DNA of 64,000 bases from Pontivivens ytuae (GTDB taxonomy: Bacteria > Pseudomonadota > Alphaproteobacteria > Rhodobacterales > Rhodobacteraceae): positions 1,272,001 to 1,336,000 of the forward strand of contig NZ_CP064942.1 of assembly GCF_015679265.1 (NCBI RefSeq), read 5' to 3'. Under the pieces are notes generated by a model, which saw only the letters and a list, made by a program, of their open reading frames with translations, was not told the origin of the DNA and ran no database searches. Below are positions 41,995-51,754 of this stretch, piece by piece. The position numbers were made by a program, and so were the translations under genes. Within the stretch, counting starts at the first letter, position 1, and each line of letters begins with the position of its first letter.

Positions 41995-43265
41995 TCGGCG
42001 GCCTCGCGGCCCGGATGCGGCAACGGCGGCTCGTCGCGGTAGGTGGGCGCCGGGGGACTGCTGAGCTCCGCCGCCTCGACCTCTCGCAGGGCGAGGACCG
42101 CGGCGCGTAGCTCGGCGACGGTCATCGCATCCTCGGGCTCGGCCGGGTCGCGGCCCGCGCGGATGGCGGCTTGGGCGACGGCGACGATCAGGACCAGCAC
42201 GGCGGGCAGGAGGTCGATCGCGATGGCCCCGGCCCAGGAGGGCGCGAAGTTGCGCGCGTAGCGGATGACCGCGTCGGCGGTGGAGATCGGCGTGTAGACG
42301 ACCTCGGCCGCCGGTTCGAGGGCGAGCACTTCGGAGGCGGCCGCCTGCAGGGTTTCAGCCCGCTGGGCCAGCACTTCCAGGAGCGAAGTGATTGTGGCCT
42401 GCTGCGCGGCCTGCCCGCCGGCGTCGCCCGCATCGAGGCGGGGCAGCACCACCGATTGCGCGAGGTCGCGGGCCGCGCGGTCCACCAGGGGCGCGACGGA
42501 CAGCTGGCGCAGTTCGGTGATGACGCCGGCGAGACGCACCGATTCCTCGGAGAACTCGACGGCGCGATCCTCCACCGGGCCGGGCGCAACGGTCAGCGCG
42601 CGCATCCGGCTGAGGATGGCGTTGCCCTCGGCGAAGGCGGCGGCGACAGGGGCTTCCTGCGCGGCGATCAGCTCCTCGAGCGCGCCGAGCTCGTCGGATT
42701 TCTGGGTGAGGACGCGGAACACCGCGCCACGCCCTGCGAGGCCGGAGAGGCCACCGCCCGCCTCCTGCTGCGACAGGTCTTCGAAGCTCTGCCGCGTGCG
42801 CCCCACATCGAGGCCGAGCGCCTGGCCCTGCAGCGTGATCTCGTGGGCGCGCTCCAGCGACGCCTGGTAGTCCTGCACGGTGCGCGCGAGGTGCTGCTCC
42901 ACCGCCGCCGACCCCGCCAGCGCGGCGGCGTTGAGCCAGGAGGACATGGCGACGATCGCGCCGGAGCCGACCACCATGGCGAGGACCAGCCACATCCGCG
43001 TCGCCGCCGTCCGCATCGCGGGCAGCAGGCGCATCAGGTAGGACCAGAACACGAAGATGCCGGTCGAGACCGCGGCGCTGTAGGCGACGGCCGCGAACAG
43101 CGACAGCGCGCCGCCGTCGTCGAGCAGGCCGCGCACGCCCAGATAGGTGTAGATGCCCGAGGCGACCGCCAGCACGCCGAGTGCCGCGGAAGTGAAGCTG
43201 TCGAGCCAGCCGAGATGGGTCTCGACCTCGCGCGCATGGCGCAGGCCCCTGGTGTCACGGCTCAT
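41991..43265 (-). CDS. Membrane protein with large helical periplasmic domain
   Basis: This 424-residue protein is not assigned to a family. Hydrophobic helices lie near 25-47, 52-75 and 88-115, then a long mostly helical, Ala/Glu-rich region at about 118-330 that looks like a soluble or coiled-coil domain. A last transmembrane helix near 345-365 (AGAIAIDLLPAVLVLIVAVA) precedes an acidic cytosolic tail. It overlaps the COG3904-like gene by ATGA, so the two are probably one functional unit. It is divergent from sitA. Confidence 0.75.
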   Translation of the reverse strand: MSRDTRGLRHAREVETHLGWLDSFTSAALGVLAVASGIYTYLGVRGLLDDGGALSLFAAVAYSAAVSTGIFVFWSYLMRLLPAMRTAATRMWLVLAMVVGSGAIVAMSSWLNAAALAGSAAVEQHLARTVQDYQASLERAHEITLQGQALGLDVGRTRQSFEDLSQQEAGGGLSGLAGRGAVFRVLTQKSDELGALEELIAAQEAPVAAAFAEGNAILSRMRALTVAPGPVEDRAVEFSEESVRLAGVITELRQLSVAPLVDRAARDLAQSVVLPRLDAGDAGGQAAQQATITSLLEVLAQRAETLQAAASEVLALEPAAEVVYTPISTADAVIRYARNFAPSWAGAIAIDLLPAVLVLIVAVAQAAIRAGRDPAEPEDAMTVAELRAAVLALREVEAAELSSPPAPTYRDEPPLPHPGREAAE

Positions 43266-43431
43266 GCGCGGTCCTCCTCGGCGGCAAGGATGGTCATCGC
43301 CGGGCGGGAAGACAAGGTTAACGAAGGGCTTCCGGCGCGCGCCCCACGGCCCCGCGAAGATTTGAGGTCCGCATGTCGCATGGCCCTTTCCGACGGGCGG
43401 GCAGGTTCTATCTACGCAGATGCAGAGCCGT

Positions 43432-43485
43432 AAATGAGAACCACTCGCAACACGGCTTGACTATTGAGAGTGATTTGCATTTACA
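43432..43485 (+). promoter_or_regulatory. sitA promoter with Fur/Mur-like operators
   Basis: TTGACT (43457-43462) and TTTACA (43480-43485) have a 17-base spacer and lie 35 bases upstream of sitA. Two AT-richer stretches, TGAGAACCACTCGCAA (43435-43450) and TGAGAGTGATTTGCA (43465-43479), resemble degenerate Fur-family half-sites; the second covers the promoter. This is consistent with manganese or iron repression of the transporter. Matches were judged by eye. Confidence 0.5.
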
Positions 43486-43519
43486 GATGCCACAGGACCC
43501 GTTTTTGCAGGAGACCCCG

Positions 43520-44425
43520 ATGCCCCGCCGACTTCTGACCGCCACCGCCATCGCCGCCCTGAGCGCGGCCTTCGCGACGGGCGCACAAGCCGACGACGAC
43601 CGTCTGACCGTGGTCACGACCTTCACGGTGCTGGCCGACATGGCCTCGAACGTGGCGGGGGAGGCGGCGGACGTCGTCTCGGTCACCCGGCCGGGGGCGG
43701 AGATCCACGGCTACGAGCCGACGCCGCAGGACATCGTGCGGGCTTCCGAAGCCGACCTGATCCTGTGGAACGGCATGAACCTGGAGCTGTGGTTCGAGCA
43801 GTTCCTCGCCAATCTCGGCGACATCCCGTCGGCCACGCTGAGCGAGGGCATCGACCCGATCCCGATCGCCTCGGGCAGCTATGAAGGCCTGCCGAACCCG
43901 CATGCCTGGATGGGCCTCGACAACGCGATTGTCTACATCGACAACATCGTCGCCGCGTTCTCCGAACACGATCCGGAGAATGCCGAGATCTATGCGGCCA
44001 ATGCCGAGGCCTACAAGGACGAGCTGCGCGCCACCATCGAGCCGCTGCGCGAGATCGTCGCCACCATTCCGGAGGATCGCCGCTGGCTGGTGACCTGCGA
44101 GGGCGCCTTCAGCTACCTCGCCCGCGACTTCGGCATGCAGGAGCTCTACCTCTGGCCGATGAACGCCGATCAGGTGGGCACGCCGCAGCAGGTCCGCGCC
44201 GTGATCGACGGGGTGAACGAGAACGATATCGAGGTGGTTTTCTGCGAGAGCACCGTGAACACCGCCCCGGCGGAGCAGGTCGCGCGGGAGACCGGCGCGC
44301 GCTATGGCGGGGTGCTCTACGTGGATTCGCTGAGTACGGAGGATGGGCCGGTGCCGACCTATCTCGACCTGTTGCGCGTAACCTCCACGACCGTTGCCGA
44401 GGGGCTGGCCACGGCCACCAACTGA
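43520..44425 (+). CDS. sitA: Mn/Fe ABC transporter substrate-binding protein
   Basis: This is a periplasmic cluster A-I metal-binding protein, 301 residues, with signal peptide ending TGAQA. Metal ligands of the Mn/Fe (SitA/MntC) type can be read: H near 68 in GAEIHGYEP, H near 132 in LPNPHAWMG, E near 195 in VTCEGAFSYLARDF, and a C-terminal Asp in VDSLSTEDGPV. The absence of a His-rich loop argues against zinc (ZnuA). AGGAG lies 6 bases before the ATG. It is the first gene of sitABCD. Confidence 0.93.
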   Translation: MPRRLLTATAIAALSAAFATGAQADDDRLTVVTTFTVLADMASNVAGEAADVVSVTRPGAEIHGYEPTPQDIVRASEADLILWNGMNLELWFEQFLANLGDIPSATLSEGIDPIPIASGSYEGLPNPHAWMGLDNAIVYIDNIVAAFSEHDPENAEIYAANAEAYKDELRATIEPLREIVATIPEDRRWLVTCEGAFSYLARDFGMQELYLWPMNADQVGTPQQVRAVIDGVNENDIEVVFCESTVNTAPAEQVARETGARYGGVLYVDSLSTEDGPVPTYLDLLRVTSTTVAEGLATATN

Positions 44426-44514
44426 GCGACGGATGACATGAAGACCGGACCCGCGGCGCGCGATGCCGCGGGTTCTGCCGTACCGGGCCACCCCGGTTGA
44501 AGGAGAGGGACGAG

Positions 44515-45405
44515 ATGCTGGATTCCCGGGCCGACAGGCGGGACAGGGCGGAGGCGGCGGGCACGGGCCTTGCCGCGCGCGACGTCACGGTGACCTACCG
44601 CAACGGCCACACGGCGCTGTGGAATGCCAGCTTCCAGATCCCGCGCGGCACGGTCACCGCGCTGGTGGGTGTGAACGGCGCCGGCAAGTCGACCCTCTTC
44701 AAGGCGATCATGGGTTTCGTTCCAGCCGCGAAAGGCCGGATTGAGATCCTCGGCCTCGGCGTGAAGGAGGCGCTGGCCCGCAACCTCGTCGCTTACGTGC
44801 CGCAGTCGGAGGACGTGGACTGGGCCTTCCCGGTGCTGGTCGAGGACGTGGTGATGATGGGCCGCTACGGCCATATGGGCTTCCTGCGCCGCCCTTCGGC
44901 GAAGGACCACGCCGCAGTCGCGCAGGCGCTGCAGCGGGTCAACATGCAGGACTACCGCAAGCGCCAGATCGGCGAGCTGTCGGGCGGCCAGCGCAAGCGG
45001 GTGTTCCTCGCCCGCAGCCTCGCTCAGGACGGGCAGGTGATCCTGCTCGACGAGCCGTTCACCGGCGTCGACGTGAAGACCGAGGAGCAGATCGTGGCCC
45101 TGCTGCGGGAGCTGCGCGACGAGGGGCGGGTGATGCTCGTCTCCACCCACAATCTCGGTTCCGTGCCAGAGTTCTGCGACCGCACGGTCCTCGTGAAGGG
45201 CACCGTGCTGAACTACGGCCCGACCGAAACGACCTTCACGCGGGAGAACCTGGAGGCGGCTTTTGGTGGCGTCCTGCGCCACTTTACTATCGGCGGCGCG
45301 ACCCTGCACGACGACGAGGACGAGCGCGAGGTCACGATCTTCACCGACGACGAGCGCCCCTTCGTCCAGTACGGGGAGAAGACGCAGCGGAGGGACGATC
45401 CGTGA
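44515..45405 (+). CDS. sitB: Mn/Fe ABC transporter ATP-binding protein
   Basis: This cytosolic ATPase of 296 residues has Walker [10 protein letters not shown] near 52, Q-loop [14 protein letters not shown] near 95 (typical for metal importers), signature LSGGQRKRV near 155, and Walker [13 protein letters not shown] near 175. AAGGAG precedes ATG 44515; an in-frame TTG at 44497 contains that ribosome site itself and is unlikely. Its stop overlaps sitC by GTGA. Confidence 0.94.
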   Translation: MLDSRADRRDRAEAAGTGLAARDVTVTYRNGHTALWNASFQIPRGTVTALVGVNGAGKSTLFKAIMGFVPAAKGRIEILGLGVKEALARNLVAYVPQSEDVDWAFPVLVEDVVMMGRYGHMGFLRRPSAKDHAAVAQALQRVNMQDYRKRQIGELSGGQRKRVFLARSLAQDGQVILLDEPFTGVDVKTEEQIVALLRELRDEGRVMLVSTHNLGSVPEFCDRTVLVKGTVLNYGPTETTFTRENLEAAFGGVLRHFTIGGATLHDDEDEREVTIFTDDERPFVQYGEKTQRRDDP

Positions 45406-46292
45406 GCGTCCTCTTGGAGCCGTTCACCTATGGCTACATGACCAACGCCATGTGGGTCTCCGCCCTCGTGGGAGGGGTGTGCGCGTTCCTGTCGGCCTAC
45501 CTGATGCTGAAGGGGTGGAGCCTGATCGGCGACGCGCTCGCCCATTCCGTCGTGCCGGGGGTGGCGGGCGCCTACCTGCTGGGTCTGCCCTTCGCGCTGG
45601 GCGCCTTCATCGCCGGGGGGCTCGCCGCGGGCGCGATGCTGTTCCTGTCGGAGCGGTCGGGGCTGAAGGTCGATGTGATCATCGGGCTGATCTTCACCTC
45701 GTTCTTCGGGCTCGGGCTCTTTATCGCGTCGGTGAACCCGGTCTCGATCTCGATCCAGACGATCACGATGGGCAACATCCTCGCCATCACGCCGGAGGAT
45801 ACGCTGCAGCTCGCCATCATCGGCTTCGTCTCGCTGGCGGTGCTGCTCGCGAAGTGGAAGGACCTGATGGTCACCTTTTTCGACGAGAACCACGCGCGGA
45901 CCATCGGCCTGCGTCCGCAGCTTCTGAAGGCGGTGTTCTTTCTGCTGCTGTCCGCCTCGGTCGTTGCGGCGATGCAGACGGTGGGCGCGTTCCTCGTCAT
46001 CGCGATGGTGGTGACGCCAGGGGCGACGGCGTACCTGCTCTGCGATCGCTTCCCGCGGCTGATCGCGACCTCGGTCGCCATCGGGTCGCTGACCAGCTTC
46101 ACCGGCGCCTACATCAGCTACTTCCTCGACGGGGCCACGGGCGGGATCATCGTGACGTTGCAGACGCTGGTGTTCCTGATCGCGTTCGTCTTCGCGCCGA
46201 AACATGGCCTGCTCGCGGCCCGGCGCAGGGCCGACGCAGCGCTGCGGAGCGGCCCCGAGGAACCCGTGGGACGGCCGGAGGAGGCGCTCTGA
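45402..46292 (+). CDS. sitC: Mn/Fe ABC transporter permease
   Basis: This inner-membrane permease of the ABC-3 family has 296 residues and about eight hydrophobic helices. [20 protein letters not shown] near 33 is the family signature. It starts with GTG inside the sitB stop codon. The C-terminus is a charged cytosolic tail rich in Arg and Pro. It is one of two different permeases, as in SitABCD systems where the membrane part is a heterodimer. Confidence 0.94.
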   Translation: MSVLLEPFTYGYMTNAMWVSALVGGVCAFLSAYLMLKGWSLIGDALAHSVVPGVAGAYLLGLPFALGAFIAGGLAAGAMLFLSERSGLKVDVIIGLIFTSFFGLGLFIASVNPVSISIQTITMGNILAITPEDTLQLAIIGFVSLAVLLAKWKDLMVTFFDENHARTIGLRPQLLKAVFFLLLSASVVAAMQTVGAFLVIAMVVTPGATAYLLCDRFPRLIATSVAIGSLTSFTGAYISYFLDGATGGIIVTLQTLVFLIAFVFAPKHGLLAARRRADAALRSGPEEPVGRPEEAL

Positions 46293-47146
46293 TGGACCTT
46301 GAGACGCTGATGATGCCGTTCCGCTTCCCGTTCATGCAGAACGCCTTCTACATCTCGATGATCGTGTCGGTGCCCACGGCGCTCTTGTCCTGCTTTCTCG
46401 TGATGAAGGGCTGGGCGTTGATGGGCGATGCGGTCAGCCACGCGGTGCTGCCGGGCATCGTGCTCGCCTACATCCTGGGGTTCCCGCTGATCCTTGGCGC
46501 CTTCGCCGCGGGCATGACCTGTGCGCTGGCGACCGGCTATCTCGCCACCAACAGCCGGGTCAAGCAGGACACGGTGATGGGCGTCGTCTTCTCCGGCATG
46601 TTCGGGGTGGGGATCGTGCTTTACGTCTCGGTCGAGACGAATGCGCATCTCGACCACATCCTGTTCGGCAACATGCTGGGGGTGGAGCCGCATGAGCTGC
46701 TGACCGCCGGGCTGATCTCGCTGGGCGTGGGGGCGGCGCTGCTCCTGAAGTGGAAGGATCTGGTGCTCCACAGCTTCGATCCGGCGCAGGCGCAGGCGTC
46801 GGGGCTGCGGGTGAACTGGCTGCATTACGGGCTGCTGGCAGCACTGTCGCTGACCATCGTGGCGACGCTCGCAGCCGCGGGGCTGATCCTCGCCATCGGC
46901 CTGCTGATCGCGCCGGGTGCGATCGCGTTCCTGCTGGTCCGACGCTTCGCGACGATGCTGTGGGTGTCGGTGCTCGTCTGCATGGGCTCGATGCTGCTGG
47001 GAACTTACGCGAGCTTCTTCCTCGACTCCGCCCCGGCGCCGACGATCGTGCTGATCCTGACGGCGGTGTTCATCGCGGCTTTCGTCCGGCGGCAAAGGCT
47101 GACGCGCCGCATGTCGCGGCGGCGTGTGGCGGGTCCCGCCGCCTAG
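46292..47146 (+). CDS. sitD: Mn/Fe ABC transporter permease
   Basis: This is the second ABC-3 family permease, 284 residues, paralogous to sitC, with FLVMKGWALMGDAVSHAVLP near 35 and about eight hydrophobic helices. The ATG overlaps the sitC stop (TGATG) and GGAGGAGG lies upstream. Its TAG stop overlaps the cobF stop on the other strand within the palindrome CTAG (47143-47146), so the two genes meet with no space for a terminator. Confidence 0.94.
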   Translation: MDLETLMMPFRFPFMQNAFYISMIVSVPTALLSCFLVMKGWALMGDAVSHAVLPGIVLAYILGFPLILGAFAAGMTCALATGYLATNSRVKQDTVMGVVFSGMFGVGIVLYVSVETNAHLDHILFGNMLGVEPHELLTAGLISLGVGAALLLKWKDLVLHSFDPAQAQASGLRVNWLHYGLLAALSLTIVATLAAAGLILAIGLLIAPGAIAFLLVRRFATMLWVSVLVCMGSMLLGTYASFFLDSAPAPTIVLILTAVFIAAFVRRQRLTRRMSRRRVAGPAA

Positions 47147-47895
47147 CGGTATTCGAGCAGGTAGGTGTCCATGATCCAGCCGTGCTCGGCGCGGGCCGTG
47201 CCGCGTGCCTCCCGGATCCGGGCGCCGCACTCGGCCACCGCCCCGGCGTCGAGGATCTGCTGCGCCATGCCCAGATAGGCGCCCCACCAGATGTGCAGGC
47301 CGTCCCGCGGCAGCTCCAGAAACGCGCAGTCGCCGTCGAGCATCACCGCCATCCGTTCCGCCCCCGAGGGCCATCCGCCCTCGCGCAGCTTGCGGCCGGT
47401 GGTGATCGTGACCGGGCCGCCGAGCGTGTTGAGCGGGATTGCATGGGCCGCCGTCAGCAGCTGGAGGCTCGTGATCCCCGGCACGACATGGGTGCGAACC
47501 TGGGTCCCCGCCGCCGACAGCCGCTCCGCGATACGCAGCGTGCTGTCATAAAGCGACGGGTCGCCCCAGACCATCAGCGCCACGCGACCGGAGCCGCCGG
47601 GCAGGTGCGCCTCGATCTGCCGGGTCCACTCCGCGGCGATGGCGTCGTGCCACGAGTTTACCCCGTCGAGATAGGTGCCCGAGGCATCGCGGACCGGCAT
47701 GTCGAACTCGGCGACCCGCACGGATGCGCGCAGGACATCGGTGCAGATCGTCTTGCGCAGGTCGAGCAGGTCCGCCTTCTCGCCCCCCTTGCGCGGCAGC
47801 AGGATCAGGTCCGCGCCCTCCAGCGTGCGAATGGCGCCGAGGGTCAGATGCTCCGGATCTCCGGTGCCGATGCCGACGAGGAAGAGGTCGATCAT
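47143..47895 (-). CDS. cobF: Precorrin-6A synthase (deacetylating)
   Basis: CobF methylates C1 of precorrin-5 and removes the acetyl group, giving precorrin-6A, a step specific to the aerobic cobalamin pathway. The 250-residue protein has the SAM-methyltransferase start IDLFLVGIGTGDPEHLTLGA and MVWGDPSLYDST near 110, with VVPGITSLQLL near 140. ATG 47895 fits the family. It lies apart from the main cob operon, downstream of the CbiM-type gene by about 60 bases, and is probably under the same riboswitch. Confidence 0.93.
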   Translation of the reverse strand: MIDLFLVGIGTGDPEHLTLGAIRTLEGADLILLPRKGGEKADLLDLRKTICTDVLRASVRVAEFDMPVRDASGTYLDGVNSWHDAIAAEWTRQIEAHLPGGSGRVALMVWGDPSLYDSTLRIAERLSAAGTQVRTHVVPGITSLQLLTAAHAIPLNTLGGPVTITTGRKLREGGWPSGAERMAVMLDGDCAFLELPRDGLHIWWGAYLGMAQQILDAGAVAECGARIREARGTARAEHGWIMDTYLLEYR

Positions 47896-47956
47896 GATGC
47901 GTCCAGACAGCAAAAAGGGGCCGGCGATGCGGCCCCTCGGGAGCGCATGGCCCGGC

Positions 47957-48634
47957 TCAGGCCGCGGAGTAGAGGCGCGGCGTCAGAAGACCGCTCCGCT
48001 CCAGGTTCCGCGCGGCCTTCGCGCCCGCCAGCACGGCGAGGTCGGCCAGCGGCTCCACGATGATGACCAGCATGTAGGCGACACCGAAGGTGCCGATGGC
48101 CATTAGGTTCTCCGCCCCGAAGCCCTGACCGTAGAGGGCCCAGAAGGCCACCCAGGTCACGACACCGCCCTGATAGGCGGTCGAGAGCGCCAGCGCCTGG
48201 CCGTACTTCAGGTCCACATAGGCGGTGTGCGGCGCGATGATGCGCTTCGCCAGCGCCTGCACGGCGAAGAGCGGCACCAGCAGCGTGGTCACGTTCATGA
48301 AGTATTGCGGCAGGTCGATGGGCGCGAAGAGCAGCCCCTGCGCCAGCAGCCCGATCGCCAGACCCAGCGCGGCGGGCAGAGCGCCGAAGATCAGGAACAG
48401 CGTGGAGCCGAGGATGAAATGCACCTCCGACACGCCGACGGGAAACTTAGGCAGAACCTCGAAAAAGAAGAAGACGGCGAGGCTGGAGGCCGCGGTCGCC
48501 CCTGCCAGCGAGACGAGCGAACGCTCCTTCAGCCAGTCCACGGCCAGCTTGCCGGTATAGGCGGCCGCCCCTGCCGCGGTCGCATAGCTGAGCGCCAGTT
48601 TCGCGCCGTCCACGACGCCGGGTTCGATGTGCAT
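47957..48634 (-). CDS. CbiM-type cobalt transporter permease (ECF family)
   Basis: This inner-membrane protein of 225 residues has about six helices and is related to the CbiM substrate-capture component of cobalt ECF importers. It starts MHIEPGVVDGAKLAL; the N-terminal Met-His is the conserved cobalt-binding element. Other family motifs are HFILGSTLFLIFGALPAALG near 73 and YFMNVTTLLVPLFAV near 115. The usual CbiN, CbiQ and CbiO genes are not in the window. A cobalamin riboswitch lies upstream, which supports a cobalt role. Confidence 0.88.
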   Translation of the reverse strand: MHIEPGVVDGAKLALSYATAAGAAAYTGKLAVDWLKERSLVSLAGATAASSLAVFFFFEVLPKFPVGVSEVHFILGSTLFLIFGALPAALGLAIGLLAQGLLFAPIDLPQYFMNVTTLLVPLFAVQALAKRIIAPHTAYVDLKYGQALALSTAYQGGVVTWVAFWALYGQGFGAENLMAIGTFGVAYMLVIIVEPLADLAVLAGAKAARNLERSGLLTPRLYSAA

Positions 48635-48704
48635 GATGTTGTCCTTTCGGTGCTGCAACACCCCGTGCAGCGTTTGTTTCAACCAGCGCGACGCGTGCCG
48701 CACA

Positions 48705-48888
48705 CCTCTGGCCGGTCTCCGGGCTCGCGAGTGTCTCTCCACCTGGGCCGCCTTCCCATGCGTGTGCACAGTGGCTCTTGGCCTCGGTCTTCTCGCATAC
48801 CGTTGCGGGGGCAGCGCCGGCTTCGACCGCAGGGCGGTCTACCGGCTTCCCGTTTCACCCCGGTCCATGCGGATCGGGGCACCAGAAG
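48705..48888 (-). ncRNA. Cobalamin riboswitch upstream of the CbiM-type gene and cobF
   Basis: In minus-strand order the conserved pieces are GGTGAAACGGGAAGCCGGT (about 48843-48861), GCTGCCCCCGCAACGGTA, GCCACTG (about 48768-48774), GGGAAGGCGG, and GCGAGCCCGGAGACCGGCC at the 3' end. The P1 stem pairs CTTCTGG (48882-48888) with CCAGAGG (48705-48711). The start codon of the controlled gene is 70 bases downstream. Binding of adenosylcobalamin would reduce expression. Confidence 0.95.
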
Positions 48889-48895
48889 CGAGATC

Positions 48896-48924
48896 AGTTA
48901 AGGCCCATCGGAAGGCCCGGTCAA
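48896..48924 (-). promoter_or_regulatory. Promoter of the cbiM riboswitch
   Basis: On the minus strand TTGACC (48919-48924) and TTAACT (48896-48901) have a 17-base spacer, and the -10 box ends 7 bases before the riboswitch P1 stem. Confidence 0.6.
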
Positions 48925-48952
48925 GCAGCGGATGGACAGGTTGACGCAGGAT

Positions 48953-49672
48953 CTAGCCGTCCGCGAGCGAACCGAAGAGGATGAGGGCGGGCACTTCCGA
49001 CATCTCCTCGCCCAGCCGCCGGGCAAGCTCCACGACACTGAGCCGGGTGAGCTTCTGGTCGTGGTGGCTGACGTTCTCGGCCAGCAGGGCGGGCACGTTT
49101 TCGGGGAGCCCCGCTTCGAAGAGAAGCTGCGCGAGCGCCGGGAAGGTCCGCTTGGGCATGAAGACTACGGTGGTCGCATTCGGATCGGCGAGCGCCTGCA
49201 CGTTCACGTCGTCGGGCAGCCGGCCCATCACGTCGTGGCCGGTGACGAACTGCACCCGCCGCGCGGTGAGGCGGCGGGTCAGCGGGATGCCGGCGGCGGC
49301 GACCGCGGCGGTGGCCGAGGTGACGCCGGGCACGATCTCGAACGGGATGCCCGCGGCGCGCACCGCCACGATCTCCTCCTCCAACCGGCCGAAGACGCCG
49401 GGATCGCCCGATTTCAGGCGCACCACCCGGATGCCGGTGGAGGCATACTCGACGAGCAGGCGGCTCACATGATCCTGCTTGGGCGAGGGGCGGCCCGCCC
49501 GCTTGCCCACGCCCACGAGGTCGGCCCCCGCCCGCGCGTGGGCCAGAATCGGCCCCGAGGAGAGGTCGTCGAACAGGATCGCGTCGGCCCGCTTCATCCG
49601 GTCCACGGCCTTCAGCGTCAGAAGCTCCGGATCGCCGGGGCCGGAGCCCACGAAGCTCACGAACCCGCTCAC
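48953..49672 (-). CDS. cobA: Uroporphyrinogen-III C-methyltransferase
   Basis: CobA adds two methyl groups from SAM to uroporphyrinogen III, giving precorrin-2, the entry to the corrin branch. The 239-residue protein has VGSGPGDPELLTLKAVDRMK near 8, VVRLKSGDPGVFGR near 90, and VPGVTSATAAVAAAGIPLT near 115, the family motifs. It is single-domain, without the CysG dehydrogenase part. It starts with GTG inside the cobB stop codon. It is the last gene of the long cob operon. Confidence 0.95.
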   Translation of the reverse strand: MSGFVSFVGSGPGDPELLTLKAVDRMKRADAILFDDLSSGPILAHARAGADLVGVGKRAGRPSPKQDHVSRLLVEYASTGIRVVRLKSGDPGVFGRLEEEIVAVRAAGIPFEIVPGVTSATAAVAAAGIPLTRRLTARRVQFVTGHDVMGRLPDDVNVQALADPNATTVVFMPKRTFPALAQLLFEAGLPENVPALLAENVSHHDQKLTRLSVVELARRLGEEMSEVPALILFGSLADG

Positions 49673-50985
49673 GACGTCGCCTCGGCGATCAGGTGGAAGA
49701 AGGTGCCGGTGGCCTGCCCGCGGCGGGAGCCGGTCTCGGGCACCACGTCGCCGTTCGCATCCCGCACCTCGGCCAGCGGCGCGTCGGGCTGGTCGAGGAT
49801 GGTGGAGTAGTGGAACTCATGACCGCGCAGCGTCGCTCCGGCGGCGAAGCCCGGCAGCGGCGCCTGCAGTGTCGCGTGACGGTAGCCGAGATGGAACTTG
49901 CGCTTCTCGTAGCTGGTGACGAGGCCGAGCAGCCCCGCCATCTCGTGCCGCACGCCCTCCTTGTCGATCAGCGCCGCACCCATCGCCATGTAGCCGCCGC
50001 ACTCGCCATGGACGGGCTTCGTCTCGGCATGGCTGCGCAGCGCGGCGCGGAAGGTCGTGGCAGCGGCGAGCCGTCCGGCGTGGAGCTCCGGATAGCCGCC
50101 GGGCAGCCAGACGAGATCGGCCTGCGCGTCTGGCGCTTCGTCGGCGAGGGGGGAGAAGGGCAGGAGCTCCGCCCCCGCCTGCCGCCAGCCCTCCAAGAGA
50201 TGCGGATAGGTGAAGGAGAACGCCGCATCCTGAGCCAGCGCGATCCGCTGGGCCGGTGGCTTCGGGAGCGTGCCTGCGGTCAGCGCCCGGTCACCGCCCG
50301 TCGCTGCCGCACGGATCGCGGCGAGGTCGACATGCTCGCGCAGGAAAGTCGCATAGGTCTCGATCGCGGCGTCGAGCTCCGGATGCTCCACCGCCTGGAT
50401 CAGGCCGAGATGCCGCTCGGGCAGCGTGAGGTCGCCGCGCCGCGGCAGGGCGCCGAGCACGGTGAGGCCCGCCTCCTCCATCCCCAGCCGGATCAGCCGC
50501 TCGTGCCGCGGGCTCGCGACGCGGTTGAGGATGACGCCGGCGAAGGGCAGTTCGGGGTGGTAGCGCTGAAAGCCGAGTGCGACGGCGGCCGCCGACTGTG
50601 CCTGCCCGCCGACATCGAGGACCAGCACCACGGGCCATCCCATGCGCAGGGCAAGCTCCGCGCTGGAGCCGCGCCCGGTCTCCCCGTCCGTCGCGACGCC
50701 GTCATAGAGGCCCATGGACCCTTCCGCGACCACGATATCCGCGGCCTGAGCCGCACCCGCGATGGTGTCGAGCAGGCCGGGCATCATCGACCAGGTGTCG
50801 AGGTTGAACGAGTCCCGGCCCGCCGCCGCGCGGTGGAAGGCGGGGTCGATGTAGTCCGGCCCGCTCTTGAACGGCTGCACAGTGAGGCCGTCCTCCGCCA
50901 AGGCGCGGAGGAGGCCCAGCATCACCGTCGTCTTGCCCGTCCCCGAGCCGGGGGCCGAGACGAGGAGGCCCGGCGGGTTACGCAT
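49669..50985 (-). CDS. cobB: Hydrogenobyrinate a,c-diamide synthase
   Basis: CobB amidates the a and c side chains of hydrogenobyrinate with glutamine and ATP. The 438-residue protein starts [20 protein letters not shown] (P-loop), followed by [14 protein letters not shown]. The C-terminal glutaminase domain has the catalytic Cys in [11 protein letters not shown] near 330 and a C-terminal GHEFHYS. Overlaps with cobM (8 bases) and cobA (4 bases) show tight packing. Confidence 0.95.
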   Translation of the reverse strand: MRNPPGLLVSAPGSGTGKTTVMLGLLRALAEDGLTVQPFKSGPDYIDPAFHRAAAGRDSFNLDTWSMMPGLLDTIAGAAQAADIVVAEGSMGLYDGVATDGETGRGSSAELALRMGWPVVLVLDVGGQAQSAAAVALGFQRYHPELPFAGVILNRVASPRHERLIRLGMEEAGLTVLGALPRRGDLTLPERHLGLIQAVEHPELDAAIETYATFLREHVDLAAIRAAATGGDRALTAGTLPKPPAQRIALAQDAAFSFTYPHLLEGWRQAGAELLPFSPLADEAPDAQADLVWLPGGYPELHAGRLAAATTFRAALRSHAETKPVHGECGGYMAMGAALIDKEGVRHEMAGLLGLVTSYEKRKFHLGYRHATLQAPLPGFAAGATLRGHEFHYSTILDQPDAPLAEVRDANGDVVPETGSRRGQATGTFFHLIAEATS

Positions 50986-51754
50986 CGCTCGCCCCCGTCG
51001 CGCTGCGCGGCCGGAACCGGCGGTCGTAGTCGGGGGCGTAGAGGCAGCTCTCGTCGAAGCCTTCGCCGCTCAGCGCTGGGCCCACGAGGATCAGGGCGGT
51101 CCGCTCGATGCCCGCATCCATGGCGCCCTCGATGGTCGCGAGCGTCGCCCGCACGATCCGCTGATCGGGCCAGGTCGCGCGGTAGACGACGGCCACCGGA
51201 CAGTCGGCACCGTAGGCGGGCGTCAGGTCGGCGACGACGGTCGCGAGGTTGTGGATCGACAGATGAATGGCGAGCGTCGCCCCCGTCGCCGCGAAGTTCG
51301 TCAGGCTCTCCCCCTCCGGCATGCGGGAGGCGCGGCCCGGCGTGCGCGTCAGCACCACCGATTGCGCGAGGCCGGGCAGCGTGAGTTCCGCCCCCAGCGC
51401 GGCCGCCGCGGCGGCGAACGAGGGCACGCCGGGCGTCACTGACACCGGGATGCCTTCGGCCCGCAGGCGGCGCAGTTGCTCGCCCATCGCGGACCAGACG
51501 GAGAGGTCGCCGGAGTGGAGCCGGGCGACGTCCTGCCCGGCCTCGGTCGCCGCCTTGCACTCCGCCACGATGGCGTCGAGGTCGAGCGGTGCCGTGTTCA
51601 CGATCCGCGCGTCGGCGGGGCAGTGGGCGAGGATCTCCTCGGGCACCAGCGATCCGGCATAGAGGCAGACAGGGCAGGACGCGATCAAGTCGCGCCCGCG
51701 CAGCGTCAGAAGGTCCGGTGCGCCGGGCCCGGCGCCGATGAAGTGAACGGTCAT
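50978..51754 (-). CDS. cobM: Precorrin-4 C11-methyltransferase
   Basis: CobM methylates C11 of precorrin-4 to give precorrin-5. The 258-residue protein has the SAM-methyltransferase core: [20 protein letters not shown] at the N-terminus, [19 protein letters not shown] near 80, [15 protein letters not shown] near 108, and [17 protein letters not shown] near 190. The start codon overlaps the cobE stop by ATGA. Confidence 0.95.
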   Translation of the reverse strand: MTVHFIGAGPGAPDLLTLRGRDLIASCPVCLYAGSLVPEEILAHCPADARIVNTAPLDLDAIVAECKAATEAGQDVARLHSGDLSVWSAMGEQLRRLRAEGIPVSVTPGVPSFAAAAAALGAELTLPGLAQSVVLTRTPGRASRMPEGESLTNFAATGATLAIHLSIHNLATVVADLTPAYGADCPVAVVYRATWPDQRIVRATLATIEGAMDAGIERTALILVGPALSGEGFDESCLYAPDYDRRFRPRSATGASDA

